Counted from the first letter of the stretch, positions 1 to 7,726 are shown. The stretch: 9,910 bases of DNA from an uncultured Pseudomonadales bacterium (GCA_938048505.1 CALIUX010000260.1:1-9910), one strand, 5' to 3'. Notes: a model not told the origin generated them from the letters alone. Numbers and translations: made by a program.

Positions 1-1671
1 AACATGCTCCATTGAATCCACTGCAATATCGACAAAGACAACCCTATCTTTCATGGCAAACACTTCAGTGAGCTTGTCTTTCAACTCTTCACGTTTAGTG
101 ATGCGCACACCTACGTGACCATAAGCCTCAGCGAGCTTAACGAAGTCGGGCAAAGATTCTTCGTAAAGGCTTTCAGAGTAGCGGCTGCTGTATTGCATAT
201 CTTGCCATTGCTTCACCATGCCTAGGGCTTGGTTGTTGAGGCAAATAATTTTGATGGGCAGGTTATATTGCGTGCAGGTACTCAGCTCTTGAATACACAT
301 TTGAATACTGCCTTCACCTGTCACACAAGCCACTACAGCATCGCGGTGTGCGTATTGCACTCCCATTGCAGCGGGTAGGCCAAAGCCCATCGTGCCTAGT
401 CCTCCAGAGTTAATCCAGCGACGTGGGTATTTAAAGGGGTAGTACTGCGCAGCGAACATCTGATGCTGGCCAACATCACTAGTGATATACGCTTCACCTT
501 CGGTCACTTCATACAGCGTAGAGATCACTTCTTGCGGCTTAATTTGGTCGCTGGTGGTGTCGTAGCGCGGCTGTTCGAGAATGCCGTGCTTTTCACGCCA
601 ATCATTAATTTGTGACCACCAAGTCGTTAGTGCATCTTCATCAATAGACTGGTTGTCGAATTCGCTCAGTGCTTGCAGCATGTCGTTCAAAACGCTATCA
701 ACGGGTCCAACAATCGGCACATCTGCTTTGACGGTTTTAGATATAGATGCCGGATCAATATCAATATGAATAATCTTGGCATCGGGGCAGAATTTATTGG
801 GGGTATTGGTTACGCGATCATCAAAGCGTGCGCCTACAGCTAAAATGACATCACTGTGGTGCATCGCGAAGTTCGCTTCTACTGTTCCATGCATACCCAG
901 CATGCCGACAAACTGACGGTCATCACCAGGGTAAGCACCAAGGCCCATTAAGGTATTGGTAACGGGGACATTGAGCTTTTTGGCAAGCGAGGTCAGTTGT
1001 TGGCTCGCGTTACCTAAAATAACACCGCCACCGGCATAAAAAATGGGTCGTTTAGCTTCGAGTAATAACTGCACTGCTTTTTTGATTTGGCCTGCATGGC
1101 CGCGCGTAGCAGGGTTATATGAGCGCATGCGGACTTTATCAGGGTATTCGTAATCAAACAGCTGATCGGGTGCGCTGACATTTTTAGGGATATCGATAAC
1201 AACCGGTCCCGGACGACCTGTTGAAGCTAAGTAAAAAGCCTTTTTAACGGTTTCGGGTATTTTGGCCGCATCGGTTACTAAGAAGCTGTGCTTAACAATC
1301 GGACGTGAAACACCGACCATGTCCGTTTCTTGGAATGCGTCTTCACCAATTTTATCTGTAGGCACTTGTCCCGAAATAACAACCATTGGAATCGAGTCCA
1401 TATAGGCTGTAGCAATTCCTGTTATTGCATTGGTTGCCCCAGGGCCTGATGTGACCAGCGCAACACCGGTTCGACCGGTTGAGCGTGAATAGGCGTCGGC
1501 TGCATGAGTAGCGGCTTGCTCATGTCGCACAAGAACATGATGTACCAGTTGTTGCCTGAAAATAGCATCATAGATATGAAGCGCTGCGCCGCCTGGGTAA
1601 CCAAAAATGCACTCAACGCCTTCATCGGCCAGTGCTCTCAGTAGCATATCGCCACCGGATAGTTGTTCCAC
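1..1671 (-). CDS. ilvI: Acetolactate synthase large subunit, IlvI type (3' end cut by window edge)
   Basis: This is the catalytic subunit of acetohydroxyacid synthase. It condenses two pyruvates to acetolactate, or pyruvate with 2-oxobutyrate, using ThDP, Mg2+ and FAD in the first common step of valine, leucine and isoleucine synthesis. The minus strand gives 557 codons to the window edge. E. coli IlvI is 574 residues, so about 20 C-terminal residues are missing. Visible motifs are YPGGA (25-29), the catalytic Glu51 in [14 protein letters not shown], the ThDP/Mg motif GEG (452-454) with NN at 479-480, and MVKQWQDM (485-492), whose Trp is the known herbicide-site position. The start is GTG at 1671: it has a good Shine-Dalgarno sequence, and the resulting [10 protein letters not shown] aligns with the E. 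coli N-terminus. The regulatory subunit gene ilvH would be expected just beyond base 1, out of view. The usual Asp of GDG is Glu here. Family assignment is secure. Confidence 0.97.
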   Translation of the reverse strand, partial: MEQLSGGDMLLRALADEGVECIFGYPGGAALHIYDAIFRQQLVHHVLVRHEQAATHAADAYSRSTGRTGVALVTSGPGATNAITGIATAYMDSIPMVVISGQVPTDKIGEDAFQETDMVGVSRPIVKHSFLVTDAAKIPETVKKAFYLASTGRPGPVVIDIPKNVSAPDQLFDYEYPDKVRMRSYNPATRGHAGQIKKAVQLLLEAKRPIFYAGGGVILGNASQQLTSLAKKLNVPVTNTLMGLGAYPGDDRQFVGMLGMHGTVEANFAMHHSDVILAVGARFDDRVTNTPNKFCPDAKIIHIDIDPASISKTVKADVPIVGPVDSVLNDMLQALSEFDNQSIDEDALTTWWSQINDWREKHGILEQPRYDTTSDQIKPQEVISTLYEVTEGEAYITSDVGQHQMFAAQYYPFKYPRRWINSGGLGTMGFGLPAAMGVQYAHRDAVVACVTGEGSIQMCIQELSTCTQYNLPIKIICLNNQALGMVKQWQDMQYSSRYSESLYEESLPDFVKLAEAYGHVGVRITKREELKDKLTEVFAMKDRVVFVDIAVDSMEHV

Positions 1672-1677
1672 CGTGGT

Positions 1678-1684
1678 ATTCCTC
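1678..1684 (-). promoter_or_regulatory. Shine-Dalgarno site deciding the GTG start of ilvI
   Basis: On the minus strand GAGGAAT lies six bases upstream of GTG at 1671. No in-frame ATG with a comparable site lies upstream, and the first internal ATG (codon 9) would remove the conserved MEQLSG-like N-terminus. This supports GTG as the start. Confidence 0.7.
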
Positions 1685-1923
1685 GTTTTATGTGAGCCTT
1701 TTGGCTCGGTAAAAAATAGCCATCACCACCAATTTTACGCGAACAGCTAAGAACTCAAGTGCTGCCGTGTAGTAAAAGCTTTTTGTATTGCTTTCTACTA
1801 TAGCCTGTTTTCACAAGGCCTTTTTAAGCTTGTCTCAACATGATTGAGTCAAGGTTAATAAATGCTTGTGGGTGGGCTGCTCAATTGTATGAGATGAAGA
1901 TTGAAGTTGCTCCTGATGCACAA

Positions 1924-1948
1924 ATGCAGAGCGCCTTTGAGCCTGCAT
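1924..1948. repeat. Inverted repeat, 6-bp arms
   Basis: ATGCAG (1924-1929) and CTGCAT (1943-1948) are perfect reverse complements around a 13-base loop. This is the first of a series of inverted repeats extending to 2130. No T-run follows on either strand, so it is not a standard intrinsic terminator. Confidence 0.45.
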
Positions 1949-1958
1949 AAGATCAGGT

Positions 1959-1982
1959 AGAGCTCAGAGGATGGTGAGCTCT
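1959..1982. repeat. Inverted repeat, perfect 8-bp arms
   Basis: AGAGCTCA (1959-1966) and TGAGCTCT (1975-1982) are perfect reverse complements around the 8-base loop GAGGATGG. Each arm contains the self-complementary AGCT/GAGCTC core. No adjacent T-tract on either strand. Confidence 0.6.
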
Positions 1983-2103
1983 CGCACTTCGGATGGTTAG
2001 GCAGCACTGTGGTGGCCACCCAAGGCAAATGATGCTGAGGTTGGCCAGCGCTTGCCCGCCATCTGGCGATGTGGGTATTTTCCCAGTTGGGAGCTTAAAG
2101 TTC

Positions 2104-2130
2104 AAGCGCTCTGGGAGGTATAGAGCGCTT
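2104..2130. repeat. Inverted repeat, perfect 9-bp arms
   Basis: AAGCGCTCT (2104-2112) and AGAGCGCTT (2122-2130) are perfect reverse complements around a 9-base purine-rich loop. It lies about 60 bases downstream of the YHS gene stop, where a 3' mRNA hairpin or terminator would sit. The usual run of T residues is missing, so it would be a factor-dependent terminator, an mRNA-stabilising stem, or part of a larger structured element. Confidence 0.6.
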
Positions 2131-2189
2131 AGAGGGAGGAGTGATAGGACAATAGTTTGCCTAATGAGGCTTTGTGCCGTTTTTAGCAA

Positions 2190-2738
2190 TTATTTCGATT
2201 TAGATTTTGCAGAGCCTCGGCAGTTATTGCGTCGCTCACAGCGAGTCAGAACAGTTGGCCAATTATTGTTTGCTTCAGCCAAGCTATTATCGATTGATTT
2301 TGAAAATAATCGTTGAGAAGCGGAATTATGGTTGAGATATAGCTTGCCCTCATGTATCAACCAACTATCTGGTCGAATTGAAGTGGTAAAGTTTTTGCTC
2401 ACGGCAAAAGAGCAATAGCCACCAAATTGTGGTGCATAAGCTGTTGGGTTTTCTTTAAACGCTTTGAGGTTTTTGAGCGAGCTAAAATACCACGTGACGC
2501 CTTCCCATTCATATGAGAACTCCTTTTTCCCTTTTACGGCTTTTGCGCCAGGCTTTAGCGAAAAGTATGCAACAGGATCATGGCCTCTGATCGCGCCTTT
2601 GTCACGGTAGCTATTGTAAAAAGGGTCTGCTGCATGGGCTGGCTGGAAAGTGATAAATTGACTAAGCGCAATGCAGATAATAAGAGCAAATAAACGGCAA
2701 TAGTAAGCTGATTGTGCTGATTGAAGAAAATTAGACAT
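2190..2738 (-). CDS. Exported YHS-domain protein
   Basis: A 182-residue protein with a Sec signal peptide: a hydrophobic core at about 15-32 and an AHA/AD cleavage site after residue 36. The mature part matches the YHS-domain family found in many proteobacterial exported proteins. It has IRGHDPVAYF (50-59), a KGKKEFSYEWEG segment, TWYFSS, and APQFGGYCSFAVSK (102-115), followed by SWLIHEGKLYLN and a final helix ending NNNWP. The family is often described as metal-related, but I see no defined metal site and assign no reaction. After the usual family end there is an unusual 20-residue polar, basic tail with Cys167 and Cys173 (RCERRNNC) and a KSKSK terminus. With Cys109 these are the only cysteines of the mature protein. 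The start ATG at 2738 has only a weak Shine-Dalgarno sequence. The gene is monocistronic by context, with large gaps on both sides. Confidence 0.88.
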   Translation of the reverse strand: MSNFLQSAQSAYYCRLFALIICIALSQFITFQPAHAADPFYNSYRDKGAIRGHDPVAYFSLKPGAKAVKGKKEFSYEWEGVTWYFSSLKNLKAFKENPTAYAPQFGGYCSFAVSKNFTTSIRPDSWLIHEGKLYLNHNSASQRLFSKSIDNSLAEANNNWPTVLTRCERRNNCRGSAKSKSK

Positions 2739-2781
2739 GGCGCTTTATCCACAGTAAATGCTGGTTGACAGTTTGGGGTTG

Positions 2782-2825
2782 CCTTTACCTAGCTTTGCTT
2801 TAGATGATGCAAAGCTAGGTAAAGG
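2782..2825. repeat. Perfect 17-bp inverted repeat (hairpin or operator) upstream of the YHS gene
   Basis: The arms are 2782-2798 and 2809-2825, around the 10-base loop 2799-2808 (TTTAGATGAT). All 17 pairs match; the core is ACCTAGCTTTGC against GCAAAGCTAGGT. It lies 44-87 bases upstream of the YHS start. No T-run follows on either strand, so it is not a conventional terminator. If transcribed it would form a very stable stem in the YHS 5' leader; as DNA it could be a long operator. Confidence 0.8.
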
Positions 2826-3249
2826 GCGCTGTATTAAATAAGTTCATGTTAGGCAAAGTTGTCTAGAAATGAGTCTGACTTCAGCCTTGCTACTTCTCTT
2901 ATGATGTAAGTATGTGAAGTTAGTTCACTGTTGTCTACCTACTGATAGGTTGTTAATTGTATTTTTGTGAAAAATAGCCAGAATTTGGTGTGATTTGCAA
3001 CTCTACCTGCTCTTTTTTTGCATTACCTTGGCCGGCGAATAAGGTTGTTGGTTATATAGAGGTTAATGTGTAGAGGAAGCAAATAAGCTGATAATACACC
3101 CACTCAGGCAGGTTGGGCCGTTAATTAAGCAGCGGTATGGTTGAAATAGGTATCTGAGGCTGGCATGAACATTGTGCAGGCTCTGCTATTGACTATATTC
3201 AATATTGGCTAATTCCCTTCTTTTGCATGGCACTTTTTATAGTGATTAT

Positions 3250-3255
3250 AGTGAG
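3250..3255 (+). promoter_or_regulatory. Weak ribosome binding site favouring ATG 3265 for the kinase
   Basis: AGTGAG lies nine bases upstream of ATG at 3265. The longer frame could begin at TTG 3205, but nothing like a Shine-Dalgarno sequence precedes that codon. The ATG also places a membrane segment right at the N-terminus, a normal arrangement. Confidence 0.45.
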
Positions 3256-3264
3256 CACGTCAAT

Positions 3265-6200
3265 ATGCACGACTCCTTTTCTTTGTTCATTGCGATGATA
3301 CTTTTTTTCATACTGAGTATCGCAGCGCTTGCTTATTACATCGGGCGACGATCATGCTCGTCATTGGCTCGGTGTGATGAGGACGAGGTGATGCGCTTAT
3401 CGCGTATCGCAAAAGAAACCCACAACGGGGTCATTATTACTGACCCAGACGGGAGAATTGACTGGATTAATGAGGGTTTTACGCGGATTACAGGTTATGA
3501 AATAGGTGATATTCGCGCTCAATTGCTCGTTGACTTTTTAAAGTCTAATCACCCAGATGAGCAGAATGTTGCCACGTTTGAGCATGCCATTCAAAACGCA
3601 GAGCCTTTTAATATCCGCATGCTTATCCATCATCATCTCGGCCACTTTTGCTGGGTTAGCATTAATTGCAACCCGCTGTTCGACGAGCAGGATAACTTGC
3701 AAGGGTTTATGGCCATTAATACCGATATCTCAGAGCAAAAAAAGAACGAAATAGAGATAAAGCGACAAGCCGAGCTGTTAGAAAGCATGAGCCAGCAAGG
3801 GCGTATTGGTGCATGGGAGTTCGATTTAGTGAACGACCGGGTGTATTGGTCGCCGATGACCAAAAAAATCCATGGTGTTGATGAAGGCTACACCCCTACA
3901 GTCGCGACGAGTTTGGGTTTTTGTAAGCCAGGGGAGAGTCGCGATGCTTTAATGAGTGCCGTCAAACAATGCGCTAAAGATGGTAAACCGTGGTCAATTG
4001 AGTTTCAGCTGTTGACACAATCAGGGCAAGAGATTTGGGTCGCTGCAACAGGTAAGGCAGAATTAGAGAATGGGCGTTGTGTTCGAATTTTTGGATCATT
4101 TCAAGATATCAATGAAAGGAAGGTCAATCAGTTAAATCAACTGTATGCCTTTAAGCATAATAAAATATTAGCCAACCTTACTGTTCACCCCGATATTGTT
4201 GCCGGTGAATTTGACGCAGCAATAAAGTTGATTCTTGAAAAATCATGCCGTGCTTTAGGTATTGAACAATCATCATTTTGGATGTTTGAGCCAAACAATA
4301 AAGAATTAATCTGTAGAGCACTCTATCGTAAGAAAGTCATTGAGAGTGAATTGCCCGCTTATGGCGCGGTGCCTGCTGAATATTATGATGGAGAGGAGAT
4401 TAACGCGCTTTTGCCTTTTGGTTGTCGAGAAGGCTCGCCTTATTTTGACTGCCTATTTAAAGGCATTAATGTGGTTGTGAATGATGTCAGTATCGATGAC
4501 CGCACAATGGAGTTCTATCAGCAGTATTATGCATGCTATGGCATTAAATCGTCGATTGATACGGTTGTGTCGAGCTCTCAGGGGTTGGTGGGTGTCATGC
4601 GCTTTGAGTGTGCTGATAAGCCAAAAAATTGGAGTGTGTCTGAGGAATCATTCTGTACGGCTATTGCTACATTGGTTAGTAGTGTATACGACCGCCAAGT
4701 GCGTAAAAAAACCGAAGCGCGTTTGATTCAAGCGATTGAAAAAGCCAACGCAGCGGTGCAAGCCAAGAGTTACTTTATGGCGAGTATGAGCCATGAAATC
4801 AGAACACCAATGAATGGTGTTTTGGGAATGCTAGGTTTGGTCTTGAAGTCGTCTCTTAGCAAGCATCAGGAGCGAAAATTAAGGATCGCGCAAAAAAGTG
4901 CAGAATCGTTGTTACGCATCATTAATGATATTTTAGATTTCTCTAAGATTGATGCAGGTCAGATTATTTTAGAGGAATCATCTTTTAATTTGTATGAGAT
5001 TTTCTTTGATGCCTGCGAAGACTTTTTTGATAAAGCCGCCAAAAAAAATATTGATTTGAGATTTGATATTGAATCTGTTTCTCAAGCCAATTGGGTGGGG
5101 GATCCTGCTCGCATAAAACAGATATTAGTGAATTTAGTGAGTAATGCAATTAAATTCACGTCCGCAGGGTCTGTTTTCATTTCAGCTGTTACAGCACGCA
5201 ATGATTATGGTGTGGCACATCTTCACTGTGATATTCGCGATACGGGAATTGGTGTTCCGAGTGATAAGGCCCCCATATTATTTGATGCCTTTACACAAGC
5301 GGATGCATCCAATACACGCCAATTTGGTGGCACAGGGTTAGGGCTCTCGATTGTTAAAGAGTTGTGCCAGCTAATGGGTGGAGAAGTCTCGGTGACAAGC
5401 GAAGAGGGTAAGGGCAGTTGTTTTTCTTTTTTTATCAAGCTTGAACCCTGCATGTCTAGCGATATACAAGGGAAGCCATGGGTTTTGCCTTACCTTGAAC
5501 TCTCAGGTAAAAAAGCCTTTATTGTCTGTGGGAAAGATAGCCAGGCAGATGGTTTGGTAAAGCGTTTGCGAACATTTGATGTAATGGCGCAGGCTTCTCC
5601 TTTTGAATATCAGAACAATCAATTCCATGATGCGGATTTTTATGGCGAAGTGGCATGCGATATTATTTTTATCATGCCGGATTCCCATATGCCTGTTGAT
5701 CGTGCTGTATCTCAAATTAGGGAAATTTATGGCGATTACCTCCCAATAGTTGTTGTGAGTGCAGACAGTGTGTTGCCTGATGTTAGTCCTTCGGATGCAG
5801 TAAAAAACATCTTGTACTCATCACTTAATATGGATGATGTTATTTTTAAACGCTTATTGGCGCTTGTTCTGGATGATATTTTATTGTCTTTTACGGCATC
5901 GTCTTTATCTGCGCCTTTTCTTGAAAGTTTTGAGCTTTCTTATGAGCAGCCGGCGAAGGCACATCGTCCATGGAAGGGCGCTAGAGTATTGTTAGTGGAT
6001 GATGATGCGGTGAATTGTGATGTGGCTGTGGGTATTTTGAGTGAGCTGGGGGTGCATGCTGATATCGCCATGAATGGCCAAGAAGCGTTAGAGGCATTGC
6101 GAAAGGTAGAAGAGAAAGCATCACAAAAGGCGGATGCCGAAGGCGCTTATCAGATGATTTTTATGGATTGCCAGATGCCTATTCTAGATGGATTTGAAGC

Positions 6201-6843
6201 AACTCGCCTCATAAGAGACGGTCATGCAGGACCGTCCAATCAAACGATCCCAATTGTGGCGATGACCGCTAGCGCACTACTGAGTGATAAAAAACGCTGC
6301 TTGGAGTGCGGTATGAATGATTATTTAGCTAAGCCCTTTTTAATCGATGATATGGTTACATTACTGAATCAGTACTTATCAAAAGATGTGCCGAATGAGC
6401 CGTTATCTTCTTCCTTTGATCGTCCTGCCATTGAATCTTCTGTTCCTTCTTTTAACAGTGAGGCTCATCAGCTGCCCGCTGCAACATGGGACAAAGAAAT
6501 TTTGCTCAAGCGTATTTCAGGCAGGCAGGATCGCCTCACTTCTTTGGTTGGGCTATTTATAGAGCAGTATGCTTCGTGCCTAGAAGATGTTCGGCAACAG
6601 ATGGCGCAGCAAGACTTTGATCGTGCGGCTAAGCTATGTCATGGTCTAAAAGGTGCGGCAGGTAATCTTGGCGCCCTGGCGTTTATGGCAGCCTCAGCAG
6701 ATCTTGACGTTTATTGCTCGGCGCGCGCGAATAATAAACCGCCTAGTGACAGTGAGCGGGTGGCTAAGCAACTTTTTGATCGCTTTGAGGTGGAATACCA
6801 TGCACTTATGGCGGCACTCGAGTCACATCAAGAAATGTCATAG
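3265..6843 (+). CDS. Membrane-anchored hybrid sensor histidine kinase (PAS-PAS-GAF-HK-REC-HPt)
   Basis: A 1192-residue phosphorelay kinase. The order is one membrane helix (about 6-26) with almost nothing before it; PAS (46-157); PAS with PAC (165-290); GAF-like (305-478); HisKA with phospho-acceptor His510 in SHEIRTPMNG; HATPase with N-box Asn627, DTGIGV (659-664) and GGTGLGL (688-694); a degenerate receiver-like segment (about 745-875); a true receiver (905-1035) with DDD 912-914, phospho-Asp968 in FMDCQMP and Lys1023; and a C-terminal HPt with His1126 in CHGLKGAAGNLG. It should pass phosphate His510 to Asp968 to His1126 to an external regulator, as in the BarA/ArcB class. With no periplasmic domain it probably senses a cytoplasmic or membrane signal; the ligands are unknown. 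No response regulator gene is adjacent. All catalytic motifs look intact and the frame is unbroken. The start could instead be TTG 3205 (20 residues longer). Confidence 0.95.
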   Translation: MHDSFSLFIAMILFFILSIAALAYYIGRRSCSSLARCDEDEVMRLSRIAKETHNGVIITDPDGRIDWINEGFTRITGYEIGDIRAQLLVDFLKSNHPDEQNVATFEHAIQNAEPFNIRMLIHHHLGHFCWVSINCNPLFDEQDNLQGFMAINTDISEQKKNEIEIKRQAELLESMSQQGRIGAWEFDLVNDRVYWSPMTKKIHGVDEGYTPTVATSLGFCKPGESRDALMSAVKQCAKDGKPWSIEFQLLTQSGQEIWVAATGKAELENGRCVRIFGSFQDINERKVNQLNQLYAFKHNKILANLTVHPDIVAGEFDAAIKLILEKSCRALGIEQSSFWMFEPNNKELICRALYRKKVIESELPAYGAVPAEYYDGEEINALLPFGCREGSPYFDCLFKGINVVVNDVSIDDRTMEFYQQYYACYGIKSSIDTVVSSSQGLVGVMRFECADKPKNWSVSEESFCTAIATLVSSVYDRQVRKKTEARLIQAIEKANAAVQAKSYFMASMSHEIRTPMNGVLGMLGLVLKSSLSKHQERKLRIAQKSAESLLRIINDILDFSKIDAGQIILEESSFNLYEIFFDACEDFFDKAAKKNIDLRFDIESVSQANWVGDPARIKQILVNLVSNAIKFTSAGSVFISAVTARNDYGVAHLHCDIRDTGIGVPSDKAPILFDAFTQADASNTRQFGGTGLGLSIVKELCQLMGGEVSVTSEEGKGSCFSFFIKLEPCMSSDIQGKPWVLPYLELSGKKAFIVCGKDSQADGLVKRLRTFDVMAQASPFEYQNNQFHDADFYGEVACDIIFIMPDSHMPVDRAVSQIREIYGDYLPIVVVSADSVLPDVSPSDAVKNILYSSLNMDDVIFKRLLALVLDDILLSFTASSLSAPFLESFELSYEQPAKAHRPWKGARVLLVDDDAVNCDVAVGILSELGVHADIAMNGQEALEALRKVEEKASQKADAEGAYQMIFMDCQMPILDGFEATRLIRDGHAGPSNQTIPIVAMTASALLSDKKRCLECGMNDYLAKPFLIDDMVTLLNQYLSKDVPNEPLSSSFDRPAIESSVPSFNSEAHQLPAATWDKEILLKRISGRQDRLTSLVGLFIEQYASCLEDVRQQMAQQDFDRAAKLCHGLKGAAGNLGALAFMAASADLDVYCSARANNKPPSDSERVAKQLFDRFEVEYHALMAALESHQEMS

Positions 6844-6865
6844 GATGTAAAATGTCTTACATCCT
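6842..6865 (+). repeat. Perfect 9-bp hairpin overlapping the kinase stop codon
   Basis: AGGATGTAA (6842-6850) and TTACATCCT (6857-6865) are perfect reverse complements around the 6-base loop AATGTC. The first arm begins inside the TAG stop. It is placed as a transcript-end stem for the kinase, but the bases after it (GCCCAACC) are not a T-tract, so intrinsic termination is doubtful. Confidence 0.6.
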
Positions 6866-6910
6866 GCCCAACCATAGATGATATTCACTACTGTTATCGG
6901 CTATTAGCTA

Positions 6911-6938
6911 TTGTTATAACTGTTGAGACCGCTAAAAT
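6911..6938 (+). promoter_or_regulatory. Candidate sigma-70 promoter for the SPOR gene
   Basis: TTGTTA (6911-6916) and TAAAAT (6933-6938) are separated by 16 bases. Transcription would start near 6945, about 25 bases before the ATG at 6971. Both boxes match consensus at most positions, but this is a by-eye call in AT-rich DNA. Confidence 0.4.
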
Positions 6939-6970
6939 ACGCGCACTGTCAATTGCGCTATTGATCAAAT

Positions 6971-7720
6971 ATGCCCCAAGATTACGCAAAAAAGAATCGA
7001 TCACCTAATAAATCTTCTCCTAAACGTCGAACGACTAAATCAAAGCCTGCGCCACGTCGTGTTGTGCCGGGGTGGATCTGGCTGGTAGTGGGTGTTTTGG
7101 TGGGTGCGTTTGTGATGTTTTTAGTTCGTCTGTCTGATGTGGAGCCGAGCAAAAGCAGTCACCAGAGTACGCCTAAAGACGTCAACCCCGCTGCTAAATT
7201 ACCGCCTAAACAGCTCAAAAAGACTGAACCTAAAACGGCTAAGGCGAATAATACTGGGGTTAAGAAAACAGATAATAAGAAAGCAAAAACATCTAGTCAT
7301 AAAACCGCACCTAGCGAGTCTACCAAGAAGTCCAAGCAAGCGGTTACATCAGAGGTGAAAGAACAACCTCAAAAGCCTCGCTTTGATTTTTACAAGATGC
7401 TTAAAGAGAATGAGGTACCCGTCTTTGCCACCCCAGATGACGGTTCGAATAAGCCCGCTAAACCGCGTACGTTTATTTTGCAGGTTGCATCGTTTAAGTC
7501 CGCAGCTGATGCTGAGCAGCTAAAAGTCGAGCTCATTCTGTTGGGGTTAGAAAGCAAAGCAGAGAGGGTTGTAGTGCGTAATGGTGAAGTATGGAATAGG
7601 GTATTGGTTGGCCCGTTTAATGACCGTTCAAAGCTGTCTAAAGCACGTAACAAGCTGATTTCTAACGGTCACCAAGCATTGGTGATGGCATTTAAAGCGG
7701 ATAAAGCAAAAGCTAACTAA
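6971..7720 (+). CDS. SPOR-domain cell-division/envelope protein, FtsN-like
   Basis: A 249-residue type II membrane protein. It has a short basic cytoplasmic N-terminus (MPQDYAKK, then Lys/Arg-rich), one membrane helix at about 33-53 (GWIWLVVGVLVGAFVMF), a long Lys/Pro/Thr/Ser-rich linker (about 55-160), and a C-terminal SPOR domain (168-240) with FILQVASFKS, a central RVLVGPFNDR motif and a final GHQALVM strand. SPOR domains bind denuded peptidoglycan at the division septum, and this layout is that of FtsN and its relatives. The MPQDYAKK start resembles family members that I recall lying next to argS in pseudomonads; argS is not here. There is no obvious Shine-Dalgarno sequence before ATG 6971, but no better start exists. 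It converges on erpA with only six bases between the stops and no terminator hairpin between them. It could be FtsN itself or a paralogue. Confidence 0.88.
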   Translation: MPQDYAKKNRSPNKSSPKRRTTKSKPAPRRVVPGWIWLVVGVLVGAFVMFLVRLSDVEPSKSSHQSTPKDVNPAAKLPPKQLKKTEPKTAKANNTGVKKTDNKKAKTSSHKTAPSESTKKSKQAVTSEVKEQPQKPRFDFYKMLKENEVPVFATPDDGSNKPAKPRTFILQVASFKSAADAEQLKVELILLGLESKAERVVVRNGEVWNRVLVGPFNDRSKLSKARNKLISNGHQALVMAFKADKAKAN

Positions 7721-7726
7721 GGGTCG

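Larger units (their letters stand above)
1672..2189. other. Non-coding gap between the YHS gene and ilvI, with inverted repeats
   Basis: No convincing gene is present. The reading frames that cross it on both strands resemble no family I know and look like chance frames. The half next to ilvI (1672-1860) should hold its promoter and leader. A TTGACT occurs at 1847-1852 on the minus strand, and a TATAGT at 1797-1802, but they are not correctly spaced to each other, so I do not call a promoter. A small hairpin GAGCC-TTTT-GGCTC (1694-1707) lies 23 bases before the ilvI start. The 11-codon frame overlapping it is not rich in Ile, Leu or Val, so attenuation is not supported. The half next to the YHS gene (1924-2164) holds several perfect inverted repeats, listed separately. 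Confidence 0.6.
2739..3264. other. Divergent intergenic region between YHS gene and hybrid kinase
   Basis: About 525 bases separate the two divergent starts and should carry both promoters. I see no supportable protein gene. Besides the 17-bp inverted repeat at 2782-2825 there are two small tandem inverted repeats, GTGAA-GTTAG-TTCAC (2914-2928) and ACCTA-CTGA-TAGGT (2937-2950). No -35/-10 pair is strong enough to call for either gene. A sigma-54-like TGGCAT at 3171 lacks a correctly placed GC dinucleotide. The length is generous for two promoters, so a small RNA or several regulator sites would fit. Confidence 0.5.

Noticed and set aside
1688..1723. An 11-codon frame (minus strand) in front of ilvI as an attenuator leader peptide
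   Set aside because: It encodes one Ile, one Leu and no Val, and the adjacent hairpin has no downstream T-tract, so branched-chain attenuation is not supported.
1997..2164. An integron attC site or transposon ends from TTAGGCA ... TGCCTAA
   Set aside because: GTTRRRY and RYYYAAC-like boxes occur in the wrong order for attC, the 7-base ends are too short for a convincing insertion element, and there is no target duplication or transposase.
1953..2189. A 78-codon minus-strand frame immediately after the YHS stop
   Set aside because: It starts at TTG without a Shine-Dalgarno sequence, resembles no family, and is dominated by the inverted repeats in the DNA.
1993..2316. A 107-codon plus-strand frame overlapping the YHS gene 3' end
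   Set aside because: Over a third of it is antisense to the well-supported YHS gene and the rest crosses the hairpin cluster; the protein has no recognisable domain.
3171..3187. A sigma-54 promoter before the kinase
   Set aside because: TGGCATGAACATTGTGC has the GG element but the GC element is out of position by two bases, which breaks the invariant spacing.
3205..3264. TTG at 3205 as start of the kinase
   Set aside because: No ribosome binding site precedes it. ATG 3265 has a weak one and gives a normal membrane-segment N-terminus.
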